From positions 1,054,001-1,118,000 of the forward strand of contig JAFCMP010000514.1 in NCBI GenBank assembly GCA_017506865.1: a DNA stretch of 64,000 nt, read 5' to 3'. A program made the position numbers and the translations under genes. Shown here piece by piece: positions 57,101-64,000 of this stretch (positions are counted from its first letter, which is position 1; every line of letters starts with the position of its first letter). Under the pieces are notes generated by a model. It was not told the origin of the DNA, did not search any database, and was given only the letters and a program-made list of their open reading frames with translations. This stretch comes from Tribonema minus (taxonomy: Eukaryota; Sar; Xanthophyceae; Tribonematales; Tribonemataceae).

Positions 57101-59670
57101 ACCCATGGAGTTCATTATTTTTTCAAGAAGCAGCTACGAAACTTCAAGTGCAGATGCGCCGCCTTGGCCTGCTCGAAAGACAAATTTGAAATAACTTGCA
57201 AGCATCTACGTTGCCTACTAGTATCAACACAAGTGTCGAGCCTCTTGAAATACAATGGTGGCATGTTTGGCCATACGATTTGCTTAGCACGTTTGGTGCC
57301 TGCCCTAACATAAAAATGGACCATGTTTCCATGGGATTGCGGTGGGGCATGGCCCCATTTCGGACGCCTTGAATCTGCTCATAGCCATGACCTCACACCT
57401 TGCATGCACTCTGCACAGCATACTGCGTGCGTTCAAGTACAATTGCATGCATACCCTGGTGGTCCGCTCCCAGATGACAAGGTCTCACGCGGTACACAAG
57501 CGGTACACAAGTGGTACACAAGCACCCCATGCCAGAGTACACAAGAGTACACAAGAGTACAGTGCCGCACCTGCAGCTCCAGCATGTCCTTCAGCACCCC
57601 CAGCAGCGCTCTGCGGTGGCTATCCAGATACTCCTCCAGGCTCGCAGCCACACCAGGCGTATGCACATGGCCGCTGCTCCGGGGAGTCAGAAGTCCCAGA
57701 CCACCAGCAGTGCCGGCGCCGTGCGCGCCGTTGCTCTGTGCTGCGCTGTTGCTGGGGCTGCTGATGCCAGCAGCGTCCCTCTGCGCGCATGGGAGGGGCG
57801 AGTGGGTGGCGCACGCGTCTGTGTGAGTGATGTGCTCGACGGCAACAGATGACAGCACCGTGTGCAAGAGCATGTTTGGATGAGTAGACGCATGAGCCAT
57901 GTACTGCGCATTCTGCTATATGAATGCCATCATATTTGCAGTACATAAGAGTCCACCCCAGCTCTACAGCAGCGGCCCCACCTTGACAGTGCTCTGCAGC
58001 CCCAGCACGAGCTCCCGCGGCGCGAGCACATGCTTTAGCCCTAACCCCACTTATGACCTTGATCCTGATAACCCTAACCCCAACTCTACAGCAGCAGCCC
58101 CACCTTGGCAGCGCTCTGCAGCCCCAGCATGTCCTCCAACGGAGCGAGCACGTGCTCTACCCCTACCCCTATCCCCTTACGACCCTGACCCTGACGACCC
58201 TAACCCTGATAAACCTAACCGCGCCTTGGCAGCGCTCTGCGGCCCCAGCACGTCCTCCAGCGGCGCTAGCACGTGCTCTACCCCTAACCCTAACCCTGAT
58301 CACCTAACCCTGACAACCCTAACTCTACATCTAATAGATAATTCAGTACCCCCACCTTGGCAGCGCTCTGCGGCCCCAGCACGTCCTCGAGCGGCGCGAG
58401 CACGTGCGCGAGGACGCCCCTCTCCAGCGCCGCCATGCACGCCTCCAGCTGAGCCGTGCCCCTGCGCGCAATCCAGGCACAAACGCAGGACATGCAATTA
58501 AAATGCTGCATTACGCTGTGTGCAACGAACGCAGGACATGCAATTCAAATCCTGCACTACGCTGTGTGCAATTCAAATCGTGCATTACGTTGTGTGCGAC
58601 GAACGCAGGACACGCAATTCAATTTCCGCATCACGCTGTGTGCAGCATCATTCACTGCAGAGCGCGTCAACATTACAGCAAAGTAGAGCCTCAACCGAAG
58701 CGATACCTGGCGTACGCGCAGCCGGCGGCGGCGGCGTCATCGTCGGCGCCGAGCATGCCGTCCGCGACGCCCAGGGAGGTGTTGAGGTTGTCGCCGATGG
58801 CGGCCATGTGCGCGCACATGTCGCGCGCGGAGGCAAGGAAGGCGTGAACCTGCGTGAGCGAGCGCGTTTCGGGGGTGGGGGTGAGGGGGGTGGGGGGGCT
58901 CTTACTTCAACACATGCAGCAGAGCTCCCGCAACGTTAACACATCGCAGTCCCGGAGGCACGCATTGCAACGGGATGTGGGGGGGGGGGGTTGTCTGCGG
59001 GAATCGTGTGGTGATTGTGAATGTTAAGTCGCACCTGAGACACGGTCATTGCACTATGTTCCTTCTGAGCATTGTCCGAGGGAGACCAGCTTTTCCATTG
59101 TTCAAACAGGCGCAGGAATTTACTTGGACATGCTGAGGCCGGTGGCAGCGCCAGGGCCGTGCATAATCAAGGATGCAATTGTGTCATGCTGCATGCACGT
59201 ACAATGCACTGCAAACCTGGGGTACTTCGGAAACTTCTTCTTACAAAGTGAGTGCACTTGCAATGGGAGTGTTCGAGTCAGTGTATTCTGTGACAGCGTC
59301 TTGCAGGAACTTACTTGAAGCAATCGATACTATCAAACTGTAACTTAGAGTCACGACAGCAACACAGCTCGAGCGGCTTGCAGCTGCCGCATCCCAGCAG
59401 GCCAGAATCTTGGGCACAAGCGAGTAAAAGACACACTGGAGCATTTGCCACTTGGTGTGACAAGCCATCATTTGAGTAAAGCGTGACAATGCTACCATGA
59501 CATGCTCGCTGCCGCCTGCCATTGCAGCAGCGAGTGTTGCTGAGTCCCAGCAAGCGTTTGTCGCATCTCACCTCGTCTCTCAGATTGAAAAGCGCGCTCT
59601 TGGCGATGCTCACTCGCTTGCTGTCAGATTTGGCCTTGGATGGCAGCAGACCCTTCCATAGAGCGTGCAT
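51118..59670 (-). CDS. TBC-domain Rab GTPase-activating protein with BAR-like and F-box-like regions
   Basis: Predicted to stimulate GTP hydrolysis by a Rab GTPase. Eleven exons: 59670-59572, 58849-58707, 58461-58356, 57780-57571, 56894-56813, 56437-56084, 55712-54229, 53987-53832, 52992-52874, 52351-52123 and 51378-51118 (TGA). All phases agree, giving 1,080 aa. Residues 1-213 are helical and BAR-like (LLGVLKDMLELQVTFLSAA); this is tentative. Residues 553-577 resemble an F-box end (DLCTAARVCARWRRIVANSP). The TBC domain follows (about 585-990) with the arginine finger IEADLAR (Arg707), the glutamine finger YCQGMN (Gln826), FITLFQCHDTF and VLDLFVAERWPALLRVA, so catalysis should be intact. Exon 56437 uses the acceptor AATGCAG. 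If GCCGCAG at 56527 is used instead, the upstream part ends at TAA (56383-56381), two bases before an ATG at 56378 that could start a separate 847-aa TBC protein. Confidence 0.8.
51526..52122 (-). repeat. Copies of the 3' edge and donor of the 52351-52123 exon
   Basis: The plus-strand word GTCACCTC(T/C)GCCAGGGAGTC, then GTC.GCGGCGATGGCGGACGCG, marks each copy. Boundaries are at 52001, 51821, 51718 and 51554, with a scrap at 51531, downstream of the real exon end at 52123. Spacing is about 100-180 bp. The copy at 51718 has lost the GT (reads GC). Confidence 0.9.
52480..52873 (-). repeat. Copies of the 3' edge of the 52992-52874 exon
   Basis: CGAACGTGTCGTGGCACTGA and CAAACGTGTCGTGGCACTAA (plus strand) repeat the exon end ahead of boundaries at about 52749 and 52487, 125 and 387 bp from the true donor. 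Confidence 0.85.
53068..53140 (+). repeat. Dispersed intronic element, antisense to its host gene
   Basis: GAAAACGAATTCAAATATCG, then TAGAGCTCTACGTGACAAGG and TTAGCCGCAAGTGCCTTTCA. It closely matches the copy at 26755. It is the only copy oriented against its host gene. Confidence 0.8.
53380..53831 (-). repeat. Three copies of the 3' edge of the 53987-53832 exon
   Basis: CACCTCCAGCGCAAACAGCG, then CAAACTCCAAGC (plus strand), is repeated with boundaries at 53692, 53536 and 53387, spacings of 140, 156 and 149 bp from the real boundary at 53832. Confidence 0.92.
57975..58355 (-). repeat. Three copies of the 3' edge of the 58461-58356 exon, with TTAGGG-type repeats
   Basis: CACCTTGGCAGCGCTCTGCG, then GCCCCAGCACGTCCTC (plus strand), recurs with boundaries at 58225, 58104 and 57982 (131, 121 and 122 bp apart). 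CCCTAACCCT-type tracts lie between copies in every unit, so the telomere-like repeat appears to be part of the duplicated unit. Confidence 0.93.
58480..58700. repeat. Short tandem repeats related to the IFT52 3' end
   Basis: The block ACGCAGGACATGCAATTCAA, then ATCCTGCATTACGCTGTGTG, recurs about three times. Its distal part (CATTCACTGCAGAGCG, then ACAGCAAAGT, then CAACCGAAGC) is also found at about 59970-60085, where it overlaps the last codons of IFT52. Confidence 0.8.
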
Positions 59671-60068
59671 CTTGCCGACGGTGCTCACTTCGGCAACAGG
59701 TGCGTGCCGCAGCCCACCAAACCGCGCGCTCGGAGCTGTCGCAGCTGCACCACGCAAACTGAGCTGGATCGCAAGCAGGAGCCAGAATCTTGCAGACTTG
59801 GTCACCAGCGCTTGCCTCCCCAGTCGACTCAGTGCTGAATGATCCGGTGTGTGTTCAAGTGAAGGACCCATGCAATCGACTGGCCACAAGTGCCAGCTTG
59901 AACACCACTAATAGCCTGCGAACTTCAGCTCTTACATGCAAGCAGAGAGTGCGCAATCCAAGCACGAATGCAGGAGGGGGCCATCACACATGCAATTCAA
60001 ATCCTGCATTACGTTGTGAGAGCAACATCATTCGCTGCAGAGCGCCTCATGTACAGCAAAGTTGAACT
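59671..60068. other. Intergenic between IFT52 and the TBC gene
   Basis: 398 bases. The right half (59966-60068) is a copy of the 58600-58700 repeat. It should hold the IFT52 3' end and the TBC-gene promoter. No TATA box seen. Confidence 0.6.
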
Positions 60069-63000
60069 TCAACCGAAGCTCAACACCTCGCTGCCGCCCT
60101 CGGTGCGCTGCACCGCGCGCGACGGCGCGTCGTAATCCCCCGACTCCCCTCCCTTCCCCTCATCGAAGCTGCCCCACTTGCGCCCCGCCGCCGCGGAGCC
60201 CAGGGGAAGGCGCGCCGCCCCCCCGAGCCCCCCGCCCCCCCCCTCCCCCTCTCCGGCGGCGGCAGCAGCAGTGCTCGCCACGCTGAGCGCCTGCAGCAGC
60301 GCCTTCTGACCGCCGACGTTGTTGGCGTGGCGCTGCTGCTGCTGCTGCTGCGCCCGCGCCGCCGCCGCCGCCGCAGACTGCGCGGAGAAGCTGCCGTCCG
60401 AGGGCGCGGCGTTCTCGGCCGAGGGTCGTGGGGTCGTGGGCGCGAGCCCCCCCTCTGCGCCGCCGCCGCCGCCCCCCTCCTGGTTGAGCATCTTGAAGCG
60501 CACGAGGCGCCGGAAGATGTGGTGCAGGATGTGCTTGGGCTCTGCGGGGGAGCCCTCGGGGAGCTCGCCGATGACGCCCAGGATCTGTCGAGGGGGGGAG
60601 GGAGGGGGGAAGGAGGGGGTGAGGGGGGGGGGGGGGCGACTCTGACAACGGCATGGTTACATGTGACGCGTTGTGTGTGCCCCGCGTATTTGTGACTTGG
60701 TGCGGTTGTGAGTGCCCCCGCGGTGTGGTTTCCTGTGGTGGGGCGGAGTGTGCCTGTGTGAGAGTGTGGGAGGGGTGGGGGTGGGGGACGAGGCACCAGC
60801 ATTGCAGCGGCAAACTGGCACATGTCTCTGTAGCAAGAACAGCGCTACTGGATGTCGCCACCGCCGCCGGCGCACTTGCGCATAAGGTACTCTCAGCTCT
60901 GTGTGCTTGAGGGAGCAGCTGGGCACTGAGTGGTGCTCGCAGAGGCCTGACCAAAGACATCATCACCCACACCGCCATATATAAACGCAGCGCTTCTCTT
61001 GTTTTGTAGAAAGCGCTACAGCGGTACGTCACCTCCCCACTCTCCTCCATGTAGCCATCGCGATCGTCGCTGCCGGCGCGCGTTTGGATCCATGCAATGA
61101 CAACGTCACCACCCGCACTTCCACAATACAGCAGCTCTTACGCTTCGTAACGAAGCACACAACAGCGTAGCGGCAGCGCAGCATCACCTCTCCGCCCTCC
61201 TTGATGTTGTATATACTCAAGGGCATCGCTGCCGGCACACTTATCAGTGAGCTGCAACGACAACACCACCACCCGCATCGCCACCTACAGCAATTATCTT
61301 CTTCGCTTCGCAACATAGCACAGCGCAGCGCAGCGGAGCATCACCTCCCTGCCCTCCTTGATGTAGACCTCAAGGTCGTCGCTGCCGACGCACTTGTTGA
61401 ACAGATATGACGACAACATCGTCACCCACTCTTCCTCAAATACAGCACCTCGTTCGCTTCGTAACATAGCTAGTACAGCACAGCACAGCGCAGCGCAGCT
61501 GAGCGTCACCTCGCCGCCCTCCTTTATGTGGTATTCGAGGTCATCGCTGCCGGCACACACGTTGAACACATGCACTGTATTATCACCACCCACACTTCTA
61601 CATATACAGCACCTCGTTCGCTTCGTAACACAGCACAGACACAGCACAGCACAGCATAGCGCAGCTGAGCATCACCTCGCCGCCCTCCTTGATGTAGTAC
61701 TCGAGGTCGTCGCTGCCGGCGCACTTGTTGGTGAGCTGCGCCAGCCGTATCGCGTCTGACGCAAAGTGCTCGTCCAAGTCGAAAAGATCCAGCGGCGGCG
61801 GCGGCGGTTCGCGCGGCGCGGGGGGGAAGACCGCAGGGTTGAGGGGGGGCAGGGGGCACTCGAACGTGGGGGGGATGAGCGTGAGGGGCTCATGCTTCAC
61901 GTCCAGCTGCTCGTACAGCGCCACCGCCTCCGGTATGACGTCCATGTCGAACTGCAAGATGAAGTTTGGTCAGGGGGCAGGCGGTTGGGGGGGGGGGTAA
62001 TGATGGGCATGGCTTACAGATACGGTGTGCCTGTAGGTATGCGTGTATGCATGTATGAGCAGCAGTAACGCGACACTGCCGGTGCGATGCAGCTCCCGAC
62101 ATGGACATCGTTTGCAACTTCTGCAGGGCAACGGACAGCGGCAAGTGCAGGTCAATGAGAGCATGGCAGCAGCTGTCGTGCTCCGTGCCTGGCGCCGCCT
62201 ACAGCGCCGCGCCCTAGAAAAGAGTCACCTCGTGATGTCCGCGTTGAGCGCTGAAGCGCAGACGCGATCGTGCTGTGTCGCACGCTCATGCTTTTCTGTC
62301 CACGAGGTGACGCAGAGGCTCTGGCAGGCCCCGCGCTGTTGGAGGTAATCAGGTACGGTGTCTGCCTCGTGTGAATGGGCAGGACCGGAACGTGCCGGCC
62401 CCACGGCCCACTTGAGCGTTGCTCAACGTCCTGGATGCCCCAATCGGTTTCTTTGGACTGGTCTGCACTCATCTGCAGTGATGATGAATCCATGCATGAG
62501 TTCAGCAGTGCTCATCATAAACGAGTTAACATCAGAGCTCTGCGCGGCAGCGCCTCCGCCTTGCGAACGTTTCATGTGCATTCATGTGTGAATTGTGCCT
62601 GCCTTGACAAGTTCTCGTTGAAGAGCTTGGTGAAGTCGCTCGACAGCTCCTCCGTCTCCTTCATTTCCATGTCCAGTTCATGTGTCATTGGAATTCATGC
62701 ATGAATTCAGCAGTGCTCACCTTTGAACAAACTTTCATACCAAAAAGAGCTTGGTGAAGTCGCGTGGCAGCTCCTCCGTCTCCTGCATCTTCACTAGAAG
62801 TTCATTTTGATTTCATGATGAATTCAAGTGTGAATTCAGCAGTGCTCACCTTGAACGAGTTCTCGTTGAAGAGCTTGGTGAAGTCGCGCGGCAGCTCCTT
62901 CAGAATTGCTTGGTGATGTTGTCATGCCATATTCATGTTTGAATTGAGGGTGCTCACCAGAAGTCCATTTTAATTCATGATGAATTCATGCGTACATTCA

Positions 63001-63146
63001 GCCGTGCTCACCTTGAACAAGTTCTCGTTGAAGAGCTTGGTGAAGTCGCGCGGCAGCTCCTCCGTCTCCTGCAGGCAGCAGCGCAGCCTGTCCGCGAGCG
63101 CCTCCGAGTTGGGCACGCGCGTGTACTCGCTGATGTCGTACTCTCG
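60069..63146 (-). CDS. IFT52: Intraflagellar transport protein IFT52, C-terminal exons (partial)
   Basis: IFT52 is a core IFT-B subunit needed to build cilia. Three exons are in the window: 63146-63012, 61951-61676 and 60584-60069 (TGA), all phase 0, giving 308 residues. The conserved IFT52 C-terminal order is plain: PRDFTKLFNE, then YEQLDVKHEPLTLIPPTFE, then PPLDLFDLDEHFAS, LAQLTNKC, DLEYYI and, in the last exon, ILGVIGEL with HILHHIFRRLVRFKMLNQE. In other species the protein stops soon after this. Here a Gly/Ala/Gln-rich tail of about 130 residues follows. The N-terminal exons lie beyond 64000. The presence of this gene implies a ciliated organism. Confidence 0.93.
61030..61675 (-). repeat. 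Four copies of the 3' edge of an IFT52 exon
   Basis: ATCACCTCGCCGCCCTCCTT, then GATGTAGTACTCGAGGTCGT (plus strand), is repeated with boundaries at 61510, 61345, 61188 and 61033. Spacings are 166, 165, 157 and 155 bp from the true boundary at 61676. Each unit also repeats CTTCGTAACA and CAGCACAGCGCAGC. Confidence 0.95.
62600..63011 (-). repeat. Three copies of the 3' edge of the 63146-63012 IFT52 exon
   Basis: GTTCTCGTTGAAGAGCTTGG, then TGAAGTCGCGCGGCAGCTCC, recurs at boundaries 62850, 62721 and about 62603, each preceded by a GCAGTGCTCACC-like donor and ATGAATTCA words. Confidence 0.93.
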
Positions 63147-63425
63147 CTGCATTGCTCAGCAGAGGGGGAAAAAAAAAATGGCGTTAAGGGTGTGTGTGTG
63201 ACACCTTCGAGTTGGGCACGCGCGTGTACTCGCTGACGTCGTACTCCCGCTGCAGCGCTCAGCGTAGGGAAAAAAAATGATGTTAAAGTGTGTGTTCTCT
63301 CGATGCATCGCTCAGCGGAGAAGGAAGAAAAATTCTCCCGTTAAGGGTGTGTGACACCTTTGCGTTGGGCATGCATGCGTGTACTCGCTGATGTCATACT
63401 CCCGCAGCAGCGCTCAGCGGAGCAA
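63147..63425 (-). repeat. Copies of the 5' edge of the same IFT52 exon
   Basis: GTTGGGCACGCGCGTGTACT, then CGCTGA.GTCGTACTC, recurs at boundaries 63249 and 63404 (103 and 155 bp apart), with the acceptor GAGCGCTGCAG and an A-rich run between units. Both edges of this one exon are thus duplicated outward. Confidence 0.92.
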
Positions 63426-64000
63426 CAACAAACAACGGTGTTCAAGGTGTGCGGAACGGCTTCATATTGAGGGTTAGAAAGCAAATAAATACTTCTGATG
63501 GGGAAGGAGAGTATGCTGTCATGCCAATGACTGGCAGGTACATGCATGGCCAGTGTTAACCATGCAATGCACAGGCTCATAGCGTTTAGAATTGCGTAAA
63601 AGCTGCAGTTCAGACAGTGTACGTAAGTGTTCCTGTAACTGACTGATGCGTACATGACCAGTGCCAATGGGTGCATTACACGACTCCATGGCTTCAGAGG
63701 AGCGTATCAAGTGCTTTTAAAGGAGCTTGTGCTGCCGCGACTGTGACTACCAGACACGCGCAAGGCCAGTGCTAAATGTGCGCAGCTTAGGGTTAGGGTT
63801 AGGGTCGCAGGAAACGCTGCATCGGAAAACATGTGCTGCCACACATGACAACATGAACTCGAAGTGCTACACCATCTGGCCTCATCTGTGGGCTGTGCAG
63901 CCTTTTCCCCAATACGACAGTTCACCGTGTCGAGAGTGCATGCCACCATGCCTCATTCTGGTCCTGCAAAACGTATACTGTGCCGTATCAGTGCTCTCTG
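63426..64000 (-). other. IFT52 intron sequence continuing beyond the window
   Basis: No exon with IFT52 features was found here. It contains a (TTAGGG)3 tract at 63787-63805. The next upstream exon must lie beyond the window. Confidence 0.6.

Noticed and set aside
63426-64000. Further IFT52 exon in the right end of the window
   Set aside because: Minus-strand frames here lack any IFT52 feature and one runs through a TTAGGG tract.

Overview
This is nuclear DNA from a eukaryote, most likely a flagellated green alga. The genes are split by many introns. Exons are GC-rich and full of Ala, Gly, Ser and Gln runs. One gene is a plant/green-lineage type PRMT10, another is the intraflagellar transport gene IFT52, and a TGTAA box (the green-algal polyadenylation signal) lies 71 bases after one stop codon. 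Short interstitial TTAGGG arrays occur throughout, so the telomere repeat is probably the human type, which is known in some Chlamydomonadales. Genus and species cannot be named from this sequence.

Layout: (1) about 1.1-15.2 kb, minus strand: a giant low-complexity protein of roughly 2,750 or more residues, with a conserved N-terminal part; function unknown. (2) 16.0-18.8 kb, minus: a coiled-coil/RS-rich gene carrying a 41-bp frameshifting duplication and an in-frame TAG. (3) 21.2-25.5 kb, minus: PRMT10 arginine methyltransferase, four exons, 404 aa. (4) 25.7-42.3 kb, plus: mitochondrial Lon protease, 13 exons, 973 aa, divergent from PRMT10 across a 207-bp promoter region. One Lon intron holds a tRNA-Val(UAC) gene and an antisense, 5'-truncated non-LTR retroelement. 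(5) 43.5-48.9 kb, plus: a TMEM45/DUF716 membrane protein, six exons, 306 aa. (6) 51.1-59.7 kb, minus: a TBC-domain RabGAP with F-box-like and BAR-like upstream parts. (7) 60.1 kb to beyond the window, minus: the C-terminal exons of IFT52. Exon phases are consistent across the exon joins proposed, except at the 3' end of gene 1 and the 5' end of gene 2.

The most unusual feature is not a gene. In nearly every gene here, the intron next to an exon holds one to six imperfect tandem copies of that exon's edge, each with its splice site, spaced about 75-205 bp apart. About 20 exon edges show this. Copies of 5' exon edges lie upstream and copies of 3' exon edges lie downstream. They look like decoy splice sites left by repeated local tandem duplication, or by an unrecognised process of intron growth. 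Some arrays include TTAGGG-type repeats in the unit. The genes themselves are unrelated housekeeping and ciliary functions (protein methylation, mitochondrial proteolysis, Rab regulation, intraflagellar transport); nothing suggests an operon or a common pathway.
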